A stretch of DNA of 64,000 bases. It comes from Streptomyces sp. SUK 48. Lineage in GTDB: Bacteria; Actinomycetota; Actinomycetes; Streptomycetales; Streptomycetaceae. Position 1 is the stretch's first letter, and each line of letters starts with the position of its first letter. Shown here one piece after another: positions 27,834-41,055 of the stretch. Where the stretch lies: assembly GCF_009650765.1 (NCBI RefSeq), contig NZ_CP045740.1, positions 2,418,001 to 2,482,000 on the forward strand, written 5' to 3'. The translations under genes and the position numbers were made by a program. The notes beneath the pieces were generated by a model. That model did not search any database, was not told the DNA's origin, and worked only from the letters and a program-made list of their open reading frames with translations.

Positions 27834-30800
27834 GTGAGCAGCGATCGGGACGGGATGCGCGGGGGCTGGGGCACACCCGGCGATGACCAGCCCGACGCGG
27901 AGGCCGTCGAGACCACCGGCGAGTTCACCATCGACTACGCTCCCCCGGCCTGGTACACGCAGAACGCGTCCGGTGCGGGCGGCTCCGATGGCTCCGGCGG
28001 TTCGGTCGGGGGCGCGGGGGGCGTGCACGGCGCGCAGGGCGGACCCGAGGGGGTCCCGCCGGTCGGGGCGCCGCCGCAGGGGACGCCGTTCGCTCCGCCG
28101 ATGCCGCCGCCCGTGCCGCCGCAGGCACCGGCGCAGCCCCCGCGGTCGTACGGCGATTCCGTTCCGATGCCCAGGCTGCCCGAGGGGTTCGAACTCCAGC
28201 AGCCGCAGCAGCAGCCGGTGCAGGCCGCCCAGCCCGTCCAGCCGGAGGCCGCGCCCGCCGTGCCGCCTGCCGTCGAGCCCGAGACCGGCAACGGGGATCT
28301 GGAGAGCGGGGCGACCATGCGGTTCTCCGCCGTCGCCCTGAAGCGCGAGATGGCCGAGATCGCCGAGCAGGCCGCCGCCATGCAGAAGGCTGCCGCCGAG
28401 TCCGGGTCCGGGTCGCAGGACCGGGGCGAGGGTGCGGCCGGGGGCGAGGCCGACGGCTCGGAGGAGAGTGCCTCCGCGGAGTCCGGTGCGGGTGCGGATG
28501 CGAGTCCGAGTGCCCAGCAGGAGGCCGGGGACGGTCACACCGCCGAGCAGGGTCAGGGCGAGGGTGAGGGCGAGGAGGCCGAGGCCAGCGCCTCGGCCGA
28601 GACCCCGGGCACGGACGGGGACAGCGCGGGCAAGAGGGACAACGGCGACAACGGCGACAACGGGGACGAGGGCGCGGGTACGGACGTCGACTCCACGCCG
28701 GAGGGCTCCGCGCCGGAAAGTTCCGCGCAGGAGAGTTCCGCGCCGGAGGCCGCCTCCGAGGGCGCCCAGGAAGCCGGCCCGCAGACCTCCGTTCCCCAGG
28801 ACGCCGCCCCGCAGGACGCCATCGCGCAGCCCGCTCCCCCGGCCCCGCCGAGCGCGGCCCCGTCGGGCGCCGCCCCGCAGGACGCGGCCCCGCAGCCCGC
28901 TCCCCCCGCGCCGCAGGACTTCCCGGCCGCCTGGACGCCGCCGCCCGCGCCGGGGACCGGGGTGCCTCCGCTGCCGCCGTCGTACCAGCCCGCGGCCCCC
29001 GCCCCGGCGGCCCAGTGGCCCACGCAGCAGCCCATGCCGCCCCAGGCGGGACCGCAGCAGCCCGTGCCCCAGCAGCCCGCGCCGGTGCAGGGGCAGCAGC
29101 AGCCGCCGTTCCAGCCGCAGGCGCCGCAGCCCGCGCCCGCGGCCTGGAACCAGCCGAACCAGCAGCCGAACCAGCCGAACCCGTTCGGTCAGCCCGGTCA
29201 GCCGGGTCAGCCGCCGCAGCCGCATCACCCCGGTATGCCCACGGCGCCGGCCCAGCCCGGCCCCCAGGGCATGCCGCAGCCGAACCAAGCCGGTGGTTAC
29301 GGCTTCCCGCCGCCCCCGGCACCCCAGGCCCCGGCGCCCCAGCCCCCGGCTTCCCCCGGTGGTTACGGCTTCCCTCAGCAGGACCAGAGCCCGGCCAACC
29401 CCCAGGCCCAGCAGGGCGGTTACGGCTTCCCCCAGCTAGGCCGGCAGCCGCAGCCGCTGCCTCAGGCGCAGCCCGACGCCCCCCAGCCCCCCGTCGACCC
29501 CCGTGCCGGGGCCGCCTGGCCGCAGGCGATCCAGCACGATCAGCGGCAGCCCACCAACCCCGGTGCCGCGCCGCTGGGTTACACCGCTGCCGTGGAGCTG
29601 TCCTCGGACCGGCTGCTGAACAACCGCCGGCAGAAGGCGAAGAGCGGGCGGCCCGCGGCGGGCGGGTCCCGGTTCAAGCTGGGCGGCAAGAGGGAAGAGG
29701 CCGAGCGGCAGCGGAAGTTGGAGCTGATCCGCACGCCGGTGCTGTCCTGCTACCGGATCGCGGTCATCAGCCTCAAGGGCGGCGTGGGCAAGACCACCAC
29801 GACCACCGCGCTGGGCTCCACCCTGGCCACCGAGCGGCAGGACAAGATCCTCGCCATCGACGCCAACCCGGACGCCGGCACCCTCGGCCGACGGGTGCGC
29901 CGGGAGACCGGGGCGACCATCCGCGACCTGGTCCAGGCGATCCCGTACCTGAACTCGTACATGGACATCCGCCGCTTCACCTCGCAGGCGCCCTCCGGTC
30001 TGGAGATCATCGCCAACGACGTGGACCCGGCCGTCTCGACCACGTTCAACGACGAGGACTACCGGCGCGCGATCGACGTGCTCGGCCGCCAGTACCCGGT
30101 CATCCTCACCGACTCCGGCACCGGTCTGCTGTACAGCGCGATGCGCGGGGTGCTCGACCTCGCCGACCAGCTGATCATCATCTCCACGCCGTCCGTGGAC
30201 GGTGCCTCCAGTGCCAGTACGACGCTGGACTGGCTGGCCGCGCACGGGTACTCCGACCTGGTGTCCCGCTCGCTGACCGTGATCTCCGGGGTCCGCGAGA
30301 CCGGCAAGATGATCAAGGTCGAGGACATCGTGTCGCACTTCGAGACCCGCACCCGCGGGGTCGTGGTGGTGCCCTTCGACGAGCATCTGGCCGCCGGTGC
30401 CGAGGTGGACCTCGACATGATGCGGCCGCGGACCCGCGAGGCGTACTTCAACCTCGCCGCGATGATCGCCGAGGACTTCGTGCGGCACCAGCAGGCGCAC
30501 GGGCTGTGGACCAACGACGGCAACCCGCCGCCGGTGGCCGCCCCGCCGATGCCGGGCCGGCAGCAGATGCCGGGTCAGGGCCAGCCGTACCCGCAGGCTC
30601 CGGGACAGCAGTATCCGCAGGCACCGGGCCAGCCGTACCCGCAGACTCCGGAACAGCAATACCCGCAGACTCCGGAGCAGCCGTACTCGCAGGGCCCGGG
30701 ACAGCAGTACCCGCAGGCTCCCGGACAGCCGTACCCCGGGCAGCCCGGCCAGCCCTACCCGCCTCAGACCCCCCAGGCCCCTCAGGCCCCCCAGCCCCAG

Positions 30801-30944
30801 CCGCCCTACCCGCCCCAGCAACCGGGGCAGCAGCCGCAGCCGGGGCAGCAGCCGCAGCCGGGGCAACAGCCCTACCCCCCGCAGCCGGGCCAGCCGTACC
30901 CGGGTCAGCCCTACCCCCAGGGCCAGCCCCCGCAGCAGCCGTGA
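27834..30944 (+). CDS. EspI-like proline-rich MinD/ParA ATPase of the type VII locus
   Basis: The 1036-residue protein has an N-terminal region of about 590 residues that is very rich in Pro, Gln, Ala and acidic residues, then a MinD/ParA-type domain with the deviant Walker [12 protein letters not shown] near residue 648 and the strand [13 protein letters not shown], then a C-terminal tail of PGQPYPQ-like repeats (about residues 905-1036). Mycobacterial EspI has the same layout and regulates ESX-1 according to ATP level. The start GTG follows AGGAGGAACT. It closes the type VII locus and is followed by a terminator. The function by analogy is inference. Confidence 0.85.
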   Translation: MSSDRDGMRGGWGTPGDDQPDAEAVETTGEFTIDYAPPAWYTQNASGAGGSDGSGGSVGGAGGVHGAQGGPEGVPPVGAPPQGTPFAPPMPPPVPPQAPAQPPRSYGDSVPMPRLPEGFELQQPQQQPVQAAQPVQPEAAPAVPPAVEPETGNGDLESGATMRFSAVALKREMAEIAEQAAAMQKAAAESGSGSQDRGEGAAGGEADGSEESASAESGAGADASPSAQQEAGDGHTAEQGQGEGEGEEAEASASAETPGTDGDSAGKRDNGDNGDNGDEGAGTDVDSTPEGSAPESSAQESSAPEAASEGAQEAGPQTSVPQDAAPQDAIAQPAPPAPPSAAPSGAAPQDAAPQPAPPAPQDFPAAWTPPPAPGTGVPPLPPSYQPAAPAPAAQWPTQQPMPPQAGPQQPVPQQPAPVQGQQQPPFQPQAPQPAPAAWNQPNQQPNQPNPFGQPGQPGQPPQPHHPGMPTAPAQPGPQGMPQPNQAGGYGFPPPPAPQAPAPQPPASPGGYGFPQQDQSPANPQAQQGGYGFPQLGRQPQPLPQAQPDAPQPPVDPRAGAAWPQAIQHDQRQPTNPGAAPLGYTAAVELSSDRLLNNRRQKAKSGRPAAGGSRFKLGGKREEAERQRKLELIRTPVLSCYRIAVISLKGGVGKTTTTTALGSTLATERQDKILAIDANPDAGTLGRRVRRETGATIRDLVQAIPYLNSYMDIRRFTSQAPSGLEIIANDVDPAVSTTFNDEDYRRAIDVLGRQYPVILTDSGTGLLYSAMRGVLDLADQLIIISTPSVDGASSASTTLDWLAAHGYSDLVSRSLTVISGVRETGKMIKVEDIVSHFETRTRGVVVVPFDEHLAAGAEVDLDMMRPRTREAYFNLAAMIAEDFVRHQQAHGLWTNDGNPPPVAAPPMPGRQQMPGQGQPYPQAPGQQYPQAPGQPYPQTPEQQYPQTPEQPYSQGPGQQYPQAPGQPYPGQPGQPYPPQTPQAPQAPQPQPPYPPQQPGQQPQPGQQPQPGQQPYPPQPGQPYPGQPYPQGQPPQQP

Positions 30945-30960
30945 CGCCGCTCGCGGAGTG

Positions 30961-31003
30961 ACGAAAGGGCGGCCGGTGCTCCACGCACCGGCCGCCCCTT
31001 CGT
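30961..31003. terminator. bidirectional terminator between the EspI-like gene and ribF
   Basis: An 18-bp inverted repeat with one mismatch (30961-30978 with 30986-31003, core GGGCGGCCGGTG) has a 7-base loop and A/T at its base. It lies between converging genes. Confidence 0.85.
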
Positions 31004-31026
31004 CATCCTCGCAAATCCCTCGGCGG

Positions 31027-31974
31027 CTAGCCGTCCGCCGCCACGATCTCCCGGCATCGCTTCACGTCCGCCGCCATCTGCTCCAGCAGGGCCTCCAGCG
31101 AGTCGAACTTCGCCTGGCCGCGGACGTAGGCGAGGAAGTCGACGGCGACGTGCAGGCCGTACAGGTCGAGGCCGACGCGGTCGATGGCGTATGCCTCCAC
31201 CGTGCGCTCGGTGCCGTCGAACTGCGGGTTCGTGCCCACCGAGATCGCGGCCGGCATGATCTCGCCCTGCGCGTGCAGATAACCGGCGTACACGCCGTCG
31301 GCGGGGATGGCGGTGTGCGGCAGCGTCTCGACGTTGGCCGTCGGGAAGCCCAGCTCCCGGCCGCGCTGGGCGCCGCGCACCACGACGCCCTCCACCCGGT
31401 GCGGGCGGCCCAGGATCTCGCGGGCACCCTCGACATCGCCCTCGGCGACCAGGCGCCGGGTCAGGGTCGAGGAGAACGGCAGACCGCCGCCCGCCGCGCC
31501 GGACACGTACAGGTCGATGACCTCGACCTCGAAGTCGTAGACCTTGCCCTGCTCGGCGAGGAACTCGACATTGCCGGCCGCCTTGTGGCCGAAGCGGAAG
31601 TTCGGGCCCTCCACGACCGCCTTGGCGTGCAGCTTGTCCACCAGGACCTTCACCACGAAGTCGGCGGGCGACAGCTTGGAGAACTCGCTGGTGAAGGGGA
31701 GGATCAGCACCGCGTCGACGCCCAGTTCGGCCATCAGTTCGCAGCGACGGTGGTGCGGGGCGAGCAGCGGCGGGTGGCTGCCGGGGCGCACGACCTCGCT
31801 GGGGTGCGGGTCGAAGGTGACGACGACGGCCGGGACGCCCAGCTCGCGGGCGCGGTCGACGGCGTGCTTGACGATCAGCTGGTGACCTCGGTGGACACCG
31901 TCGTAGGAACCGATGGTGACGACGCTGCGCCCCCAGTCCTCGGGGATGTCCTCCAAGCCACGCCAGCGCTGCAC
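31027..31974 (-). CDS. ribF: bifunctional riboflavin kinase / FAD synthetase
   Basis: RibF makes FMN from riboflavin and FAD from FMN. The 315-residue protein has the nucleotidyltransferase domain with GSYDGVHRGHQ near residue 23 (the HxGH type motif) and the C-terminal flavokinase domain with GRELGFPTANVE and the catalytic region GVYAGYLHAQGE. Start GTG 31974. No FMN riboswitch signature was seen upstream. The next gene on the strand is the STAND ATPase, 171 bases upstream, and no feature is recognised between them. Confidence 0.95.
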   Translation of the reverse strand: MQRWRGLEDIPEDWGRSVVTIGSYDGVHRGHQLIVKHAVDRARELGVPAVVVTFDPHPSEVVRPGSHPPLLAPHHRRCELMAELGVDAVLILPFTSEFSKLSPADFVVKVLVDKLHAKAVVEGPNFRFGHKAAGNVEFLAEQGKVYDFEVEVIDLYVSGAAGGGLPFSSTLTRRLVAEGDVEGAREILGRPHRVEGVVVRGAQRGRELGFPTANVETLPHTAIPADGVYAGYLHAQGEIMPAAISVGTNPQFDGTERTVEAYAIDRVGLDLYGLHVAVDFLAYVRGQAKFDSLEALLEQMAADVKRCREIVAADG

Positions 31975-32145
31975 TGTGACCGCTCCTCGAACCCGTGTCC
32001 GTGTCTACCTTGACGATTGTGCAGGTCTAAGGGTGCCATGCCGGGTGCCCGGCGCCCGCATCGGCAGGGACGCTGTGACCGGGCGCACGTTCGCCCCGGC
32101 GGCGCGGACCGCGGCCGCTCGGGGACGCGAGAGCGCGGGGCGCCA

Positions 32146-35100
32146 TCAGGCCGGTACCCGCGCGCCCCCGAGGTTCTCCAGGGTGCGGCGGGTGCTGGGG
32201 CCCACCACGGCGGCCCACTCCTCCGGGGCGTCGGCGAGCCAGCGGGTCATCCGGGTGGCGAAGCCGGGGACGTGCCGGCCGAGGTCGACCAGGGCGCGAT
32301 CGAAGCGGGTGGCGCCCTCGGGGGTGCGGCCCAGCAGCAGTCCGGTGCGGTGCACGAGGGCGCGGACGTCGTCCGCGGGGCCGGTCTCCGAGGCCGCCGC
32401 GTGCAGGACGGCGACCAGCACGGACGGCTCCTGTTCACGGGCGAGCAGGAAGTCCAGGAGTTCGGCGCGCGGCGAACCGGGGACGCGGGTGGCGCGACCT
32501 GGGCCCGGTGATCCGGTCGTGCGGGTGTCGGAGGCGGCGAGGACGGTGGCGAGCGCGGCCCGCAGCGGCTCGGGCCCGTCCCGGAGCAGGCCGGTGACCA
32601 GGGGGAACAGGACCGGGCGAGCGGTGGGACCCTGGGTCAGGCGGTGGTCGACGGCGGTGGCGATCCGCCCGGCGCTCTCCGGGTGCGGGCGCGCCGCCTC
32701 CCGCAACAGGGTCGCGGCGGCGCGGGCGAGGGCCGGGGTGGTGACGTCGGCGAGGAGGCGGCGCAGGCAGTCGGCCGCCTCCCGGTGCGGCCCGCGCAGC
32801 CGGGTCCGGAAGGCGTCCAGGACCTGCTCCGGGTGGCTGGTCAGGGCGGGCAGCAGGGCGGTCGCGGGGACGAGCGGGTCGCCCTCGGCGAAGTGGCGCA
32901 GCGCCTCGGGCAGGTGCCGTTCCCGGGTGCCCGGGGCGCCGGCCAAGAGGGCGTGGGCGCCGCCGTGCAGGGCGTGGCCGGCGGGGCGGGCGAGCACGGC
33001 GGTCGCGGCGTGGCACAGCAGTTCACGGTCGGCGGGCGCCCGCAGATGCGGGGCGGCGCGCAGCGCGAGCGTCATGGCGGCCGGGTGCCGGGCCGGGCGC
33101 CGCTCGTCGTGCGCCCAGCGGTGCACGGCCCGGCACAGCGCCGCCGGCTCCTCCTCGGCGAGCACGGCGAGCAGCTCCTCCGCGTGCCGGTGACCGCTCG
33201 TGGCCAGCGCCTCCGTGAGCGTGTCCAGCGCGCCGTGCCGATGGGTGTGCAGCAGGGCCTGCGCGGCGGTCGCGACGGTGGCGTGCGGGGCCGCGGGCAA
33301 GGGTCGCTCGTCCTCGAACCACCGTGTCAGACACGGCTGTACGGCAGCGGGGGCGGCGGCCAGCAGCCGGGCCACGGCATCGAGATATCGCTCGCCCGGC
33401 GCGCCCCCGCCCCCGCCCGCATCCGCGCCATCCATGCTCGACGTGCCCGAGGCCGACGCGCCCGCGCCCGCATCGGCGAGGACGAGCCGGCGCAGCAGGT
33501 CCACCCGCTCCGCGACGGGCAGCGGCAGGCCGGTCCAGAAGGCGGGCGCGAACTCCTCGGGCACCGGCCGCAGTTCGCGCCGCCAGGCCACGACGTGCTC
33601 GGCGAGCAGCCGCAGCACCTCGGTGTACGGCGTCGCGTCCGGCACCTTCTCCAAAGTCCCGGCGAGCAGCCGGGCGGCCCACCAGGAGCCGGTGTCAAGA
33701 TCCAGGGCGTCCACCAACTCACGCAACTGGAAGGCGAGTTGACGTCCCCCCTGACGGCGGCCGAGGTGCAGCAGAGCCTCGACGACGGGCCCGACCCGAT
33801 GGCGCGGCACCGGCGGCGTGTCCTCCCCCGCCCCGGCCCCCCGGGCGCGGTGCACCAGCGTGTGCACGGCCCCGTCCAGATCGAGATGCAGGCCCTGGAG
33901 CCAGTCGGCCAGTTCCTCGTGGGCGAAGCGGTAGCCGTGCCCGGCCGGCACCAGCAGTCCCTCGGCGAGTACGGCGGAGGCCCAGCCGGTGCCGCCGCCG
34001 AGCCGCCCGGGCGCCGGCCCCCAGGGGAACACCGCCTCGAAGGACGCCCGGTCCAGCTCGCCCCGCCCCGCTCCGAGGCTGAGCCGGGCGGCCTCGTGCA
34101 GCTGCCCGGCGACCCGCGCGGCGAGCCGTCGTACGGCCGTGCCGCGCAGCCCCCGCTCGGCGGCGAGCCGCACCGCGACGCGCAGGCACATCAGGTCGAG
34201 GTGGGCCGCGAACACCTCGTGCCGGTCGACGGGGGCGGCGAACCGCGCCGTGCGCAGGACGGCCCACACCTCGGACAGCAGCCGCAGGGTGAGCGGATGC
34301 CGGGCGTCCCGCGCGGCGAGCAGCCCCTCGGGAATCCCGTACCGCGCCCGCGCCTTCCCGGCCTCCTCGGCGTCGAGGTCGCCCAGGACCACCTTCCGTA
34401 CGTCCGTCGCGGGGAATCCGGCCTGCTCCCAGTACTCCTCGCGGCAGGCCACCACCAGACGGGTGCCGGTCTCCCGCAGCCAGGCGACGGTGCCCGCGGT
34501 CCACTCGGGCAGCCGCCCGGCCAGGGCCGGGGGCATCTCCTCGGGGCCGTCGAGGAGCAGCAGGAGGGGGCGGCCCGCGCGGGCGGCGAGGTGCTCGGGG
34601 GTGAGGTCGCCGAGGTCGGGAAGGTCCAGCCGGCGGGCGGCGGCCACGATGCGGGCGGCCCGCTCCAGGGCGCGGCGCGCCGCGTCGGCCACCGAGCCGT
34701 CGCCCTCCTCCAGATCGGCGCCGCGCAGCCACAGCGTGGGCTCCGCCGTGGCCGCGCGGCGGGCGGCGAGGGCCGCGAGTTCCGTCGTACGGCCGCTGCC
34801 CGGGGCGCCGACCAGGCCGAGCACGCACCGCTCGCCGTCCGTGAAACCGGTCGACTCCCCTGCCAACGTGGCCCGTTCGACCGGCTGCACCAGGGGCCTC
34901 GGCGGCCCGTCCTGGCCCACCGAGGTGGCGGTCAGCTCCAGGACGCCCGCGCGATTGAGGTCGGCCCCGTAGGCGGGCACGGTGGCCGCGTTGCGGGCCA
35001 GCAGCTCGGCGAGGGGGCCGTCGGCGGCGCGCGGCGGCACCGCGAAACCGGCGTCGCGGTGGGGGGCGTGCAGCACGGTGCCGAGGACGCCGAGGACCGC

Positions 35101-35751
35101 GCCGGTACCCGCGTCCACCACCGGTCCGCCTGCCGCCCCGCCCCCGGGCCGCAGCGCGTCCCGGCCCGCCGTCCCGATGGCCAGCTCCAGCGCGTCGCCG
35201 ATCAGATGGCGGCCGTACGACACCTCGGCGGCGGCCAGCACCCGCGCCTCGCGCCAGCGGCCGGCGGCGATCCGGACGTAGGTACCGGCGGCGACGCTCC
35301 CACGGGCGCTCAGCGGCAGCGGGGGCACGTCCAGGCCCTCGGCGCGCACCAGGGCGAGGTTTTGGGCGGGCAGCCCGGTCACGTCCTCCGCGCCGACCAC
35401 CCGGGTGCGGTCCCCGGTGCGCAGCACCAGCCGGTCGAGGCCGTCGACGGCTTCGTGGCTGGTGAGGAGGGTGCCGTGGTGGTCGGCGAGGAATCCGGTG
35501 CCGCGCGGGCGGCCCGCGGGGTCCTCGATGCGGACCAGGGGGTCGGTGGTGCGGGCGTCCGCGAGCGGGACGGGGTCCGTACGGCGGATGCCGAGGGCGC
35601 CCGCCGTGTGCGGGCGGGGGGTGGTGAGCACCCGCGCGCCGCGCGCCCCGTCGGTGCGGGCGCCCGCCGGTCCCGCCGCGTCCGCCATGTCACCCGTGCC
35701 GTGCGCCGTCACCCCGCGGGCACCACCGGTTCGCGGGTCTCCTGCCGTCAT
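32146..35751 (-). CDS. trypsin-like pseudoprotease fused to STAND/NACHT-type ATPase
   Basis: From ATG 35751 the protein is 1201 residues. Residues about 70-260 form a trypsin-like fold: the histidine site is kept (His99 in LLTSHEAVDG), but the Asp site reads NLALV (Asn131) and the nucleophile site reads GGAAGGP instead of GDSGGP (Ala207), so peptidase activity is not expected. Residues about 310-560 form a NACHT/STAND P-loop NTPase, with Walker A GAPGSGRTT (315-323, Arg for Lys) and Walker B LLLLLDGPEEM. The remainder is a long helical repeat region (HEAT-like, Leu/Ala/Arg-rich). Such trypsin-NTPase-repeat proteins fit the STAND signalling class; the trigger and output are unknown. The frame is open upstream to 35991 but lacks a start signal. 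Confidence 0.8.
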   Translation of the reverse strand: MTAGDPRTGGARGVTAHGTGDMADAAGPAGARTDGARGARVLTTPRPHTAGALGIRRTDPVPLADARTTDPLVRIEDPAGRPRGTGFLADHHGTLLTSHEAVDGLDRLVLRTGDRTRVVGAEDVTGLPAQNLALVRAEGLDVPPLPLSARGSVAAGTYVRIAAGRWREARVLAAAEVSYGRHLIGDALELAIGTAGRDALRPGGGAAGGPVVDAGTGAVLGVLGTVLHAPHRDAGFAVPPRAADGPLAELLARNAATVPAYGADLNRAGVLELTATSVGQDGPPRPLVQPVERATLAGESTGFTDGERCVLGLVGAPGSGRTTELAALAARRAATAEPTLWLRGADLEEGDGSVADAARRALERAARIVAAARRLDLPDLGDLTPEHLAARAGRPLLLLLDGPEEMPPALAGRLPEWTAGTVAWLRETGTRLVVACREEYWEQAGFPATDVRKVVLGDLDAEEAGKARARYGIPEGLLAARDARHPLTLRLLSEVWAVLRTARFAAPVDRHEVFAAHLDLMCLRVAVRLAAERGLRGTAVRRLAARVAGQLHEAARLSLGAGRGELDRASFEAVFPWGPAPGRLGGGTGWASAVLAEGLLVPAGHGYRFAHEELADWLQGLHLDLDGAVHTLVHRARGAGAGEDTPPVPRHRVGPVVEALLHLGRRQGGRQLAFQLRELVDALDLDTGSWWAARLLAGTLEKVPDATPYTEVLRLLAEHVVAWRRELRPVPEEFAPAFWTGLPLPVAERVDLLRRLVLADAGAGASASGTSSMDGADAGGGGGAPGERYLDAVARLLAAAPAAVQPCLTRWFEDERPLPAAPHATVATAAQALLHTHRHGALDTLTEALATSGHRHAEELLAVLAEEEPAALCRAVHRWAHDERRPARHPAAMTLALRAAPHLRAPADRELLCHAATAVLARPAGHALHGGAHALLAGAPGTRERHLPEALRHFAEGDPLVPATALLPALTSHPEQVLDAFRTRLRGPHREAADCLRRLLADVTTPALARAAATLLREAARPHPESAGRIATAVDHRLTQGPTARPVLFPLVTGLLRDGPEPLRAALATVLAASDTRTTGSPGPGRATRVPGSPRAELLDFLLAREQEPSVLVAVLHAAASETGPADDVRALVHRTGLLLGRTPEGATRFDRALVDLGRHVPGFATRMTRWLADAPEEWAAVVGPSTRRTLENLGGARVPA

Positions 35752-35944
35752 CGTCCTGCCTTCCCGCCCTCGCCCGCGCTGCGGGCCCTTGCCTGTGGCG
35801 ACGGTAGGCGGGTGATGATCGGCGGGGCGGCGCGGACGGGGAACGCGCCCCGTTAAGCTCCCCCGGTTCACTCCGAGCGCCTGCCCGGACGGGTGAATTG
35901 GCGGGGGCGGCTGGACAGCCCTAGGGGTGGGGGAAGTGGGGGGA

Positions 35945-35993
35945 CCGTGGAGCGGCGGCAGGGGCACACCCCGTGCCGGCCGCCGCTCCACGG
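35945..35993 (-). terminator. truB terminator hairpin
   Basis: A perfect 15-bp stem (CCGTGGAGCGGCGGC, 35945-35959 with 35979-35993) with an inner GGCAC/GTGCC pair lies 13 bases beyond the truB stop. It ends the rimP-truB operon. The promoter of the STAND gene should lie between 35752 and this hairpin. Confidence 0.85.
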
Positions 35994-36006
35994 CGAAAGC
36001 CCTCGC

Positions 36007-36912
36007 TCAGGCGAAGACGGCCAGGCTCTTGGCCTTGCCCTTGTGCAGCTCGACGAGCGCCAGGAAACGGCCCTCGGGGTCGAACACGGCGACCGCACCG
36101 GCGTCCGCGTACTCCTCGGGCATCTCCAGGCGGACCCCGTTCAGCAGCAGCCGGGCGCGCTTGGCGTCGACGTCCCAGCGCGGGAAGGCCGCCGCGGCGG
36201 CCTCGGCGATCGGCATCACGGTCAGCTCCTCCTGGAGCTGGTCCAGCGTCTTCGCGGCGTCGAGCTTGTACGGCCCGACGCGCGTGCGGCGCAGCGCGGT
36301 GAGATGTCCGCCGACGCCCAGGCCGGCGCCCAGGTCGCGGGCGAGCGCGCGGATGTAGGTGCCGGAGGAGCAGACGACGGAGACGACCAGGTCGAGGACG
36401 GGGGTGCCGTCCTCGGCGACGGCGTCGCGGACGTCGTACACCGTGAAGGAGGAGACGGTCACCGGCCGGGCCGGGATCTCGAACTCCTCGCCCTCGCGGG
36501 CCCGCTTGTACGACCGTACGCCGTCGATCTTGATGGCGCTGACCTTGGACGGGACCTGCATGATGGCGCCGGACAGCTTGGCGATACCGGCGTCGATGGC
36601 CTCCCGGGTCACCTTGGAGGCGTCGGTGGACGAGGTGATCTCGCCCTCGGCGTCGTCGGTGAGGGTGTTCTGGCCCAGCCGTACGGTGCCCAGGTACTCC
36701 TTCTCGGTCAGCGCGAGGTGACCGAGGAGCTTGGTGGCGCGCTCGACGCCGAGGACCAGCACGCCGGTCGCCATCGGGTCGAGGGTGCCTGCGTGGCCGA
36801 CGCGGCGGGTCCGGGCGATCCCGCGCATCTTGGCGACCACGTCGTGCGAAGTGAAGCCCGACGGCTTGTCGACGATGACAAGGCCGTCGGGCGTGGTGTG
36901 CTTCTGCGTCAT
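36007..36912 (-). CDS. truB: tRNA pseudouridine(55) synthase TruB
   Basis: TruB makes pseudouridine 55 in the T-loop of tRNAs. The 301-residue protein has the conserved start DGLVIVDKPSGFTSHDVV and the catalytic Asp in GHAGTLDPMATGVL near residue 43, plus the YIRALARDLG segment. It overlaps rbfA by four bases (ATGA). It is the last gene of the operon that starts at rimP. Confidence 0.96.
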   Translation of the reverse strand: MTQKHTTPDGLVIVDKPSGFTSHDVVAKMRGIARTRRVGHAGTLDPMATGVLVLGVERATKLLGHLALTEKEYLGTVRLGQNTLTDDAEGEITSSTDASKVTREAIDAGIAKLSGAIMQVPSKVSAIKIDGVRSYKRAREGEEFEIPARPVTVSSFTVYDVRDAVAEDGTPVLDLVVSVVCSSGTYIRALARDLGAGLGVGGHLTALRRTRVGPYKLDAAKTLDQLQEELTVMPIAEAAAAAFPRWDVDAKRARLLLNGVRLEMPEEYADAGAVAVFDPEGRFLALVELHKGKAKSLAVFA

Positions 36913-37361
36913 TCCGCGGCGTCGCCGTCCGTCTCGTCGTCCGCCGGCTTGCGGTACGGGTCCGCGCCGCCGGCGTAGTCGGCGCCCGCGGAGGTCTCCC
37001 GCACCTTGGCGTCGGACTGCCGGGCCTTGTCGAGGAGGTCCTCGATGGTCTTGGCGGTGTCCGGGAGGGCGTCCGCGACGAAGGTCAGGGTCGGGGTGAA
37101 CTTCACCCCGGCCGCGCGCCCGACCTCGGAGCGCAGGATGCCCTTGGCGCTCTCCAGGCCCGCCGCGGCGGCCTCCCGCTCCTCGTCGTCCCCGTACACC
37201 GTGTAGAAGACGGTCGCCTCCCGCAGGTCACCCGTCACGCGGGTGTCCGTGATGGTGACGTGCGAGCCGAGCCGCGGGTCCTTGATCCCGCGCTGCAGCT
37301 TCTGGGCAACCACCTCTCGGATGAGGTCCGCCAGCCTTTTCGCCCGCGCGTTGTCGGCCAC
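36909..37361 (-). CDS. rbfA: 30S ribosome-binding factor RbfA
   Basis: RbfA assists late 30S maturation. From the GTG at 37361 (VADNARAKRLADLIREVV; GGAGC upstream) the protein is 150 residues and shows the KH-like core DPRLGSHVTITDTRVTGDL and YTVYGDDEE, with the long acidic C-terminal tail common in actinobacteria. The open frame to 37541 upstream overlaps the DUF503 gene and is not used. It lies 67 bases downstream of that gene and overlaps truB by four bases. Confidence 0.95.
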   Translation of the reverse strand: MADNARAKRLADLIREVVAQKLQRGIKDPRLGSHVTITDTRVTGDLREATVFYTVYGDDEEREAAAAGLESAKGILRSEVGRAAGVKFTPTLTFVADALPDTAKTIEDLLDKARQSDAKVRETSAGADYAGGADPYRKPADDETDGDAAE

Positions 37362-37428
37362 TGGTCCAGCTCCCGTTCTTTCCTGATTCCTTGGTCTTCG
37401 TTGCGTGGTCTTCGTCCCGCGGTCCGGG

Positions 37429-37722
37429 TCAGTCGTCGTCGCCGTGGAAGCGGCGTCGCACGGACAGCAGCTCCACCTCTGGGCGGCCGGCGACCAGCCG
37501 TTCACACCGGTCCAGTACGTCCGTGAGGTGTGCCGCGTCACCGGAGACCACGGCGAGGCCGATGATCGTCCGCCGGTGGAGGTCCATGTGGTCCACCTCG
37601 GCCGCGCTCACGGCGTACTTCCGCTGGAGTTCGGCGACGATCGGGCGGACGACGGAGCGCTTCTCCTTCAGCGAGTGGACATCGCCGAGGAGGAGGTCGA
37701 AGGACAGAGTCCCCACGTACAT
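37429..37722 (-). CDS. DUF503 family protein (YlxP-like)
   Basis: The 97-residue protein matches DUF503: MYVGTLSFDLLLGDVHSLKEK and KRSVVRPIVAELQRKYAV. It sits between infB and rbfA, its usual place in many bacteria, and is thought to be linked to ribosome assembly, although its activity is not established. It is separated from infB by 225 bases with two hairpins. Confidence 0.93.
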   Translation of the reverse strand: MYVGTLSFDLLLGDVHSLKEKRSVVRPIVAELQRKYAVSAAEVDHMDLHRRTIIGLAVVSGDAAHLTDVLDRCERLVAGRPEVELLSVRRRFHGDDD

Positions 37723-37838
37723 GTGTGTTGCCGGTTCACCCGCCGGTACGGGATCGATGGCCCCTTGGCCGGGTGGCCGGGGACATCAAGAAACGGTACC
37801 GCGTACCTGGCGGAGGCTCGACAGGGTTTCGACGCGGT

Positions 37839-37872
37839 CCGGGGACCCGCGGCGGCTGCCACGGGTCCCCGG
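37839..37872 (-). other. hairpin between infB and DUF503 gene
   Basis: A perfect 10-bp inverted repeat (CCGGGGACCC, 37839-37848 with 37863-37872) lies between infB and the next gene. It could attenuate or stabilise the operon mRNA. Confidence 0.55.
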
Positions 37873-37897
37873 ATGCCGGTCGAGCTCCGGGAACGGC

Positions 37898-37933
37898 ACG
37901 CCGGCCGACAGGACGCATCCCGTCGGCCGGCGT
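37898..37933 (-). terminator. hairpin just after infB
   Basis: A perfect 12-bp stem (ACGCCGGCCGAC, 37898-37909 with 37922-37933) begins 14 bases after the infB stop. The downstream genes belong to the same conserved operon, so it is probably a partial terminator or processing site. Confidence 0.65.
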
Positions 37934-37947
37934 GAACCGTCGGCCGG

Positions 37948-41007
<3,060 letters not shown>

Positions 41008-41055
41008 TTCGCTCCTTTGAGGTCCGGGTGAAGCCGGACCGTCGCTAGTTCATGG

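Noticed and set aside
31975..32145. Possible FMN riboswitch upstream of ribF
   Set aside because: None of the conserved RFN blocks is present, and the gap is short.
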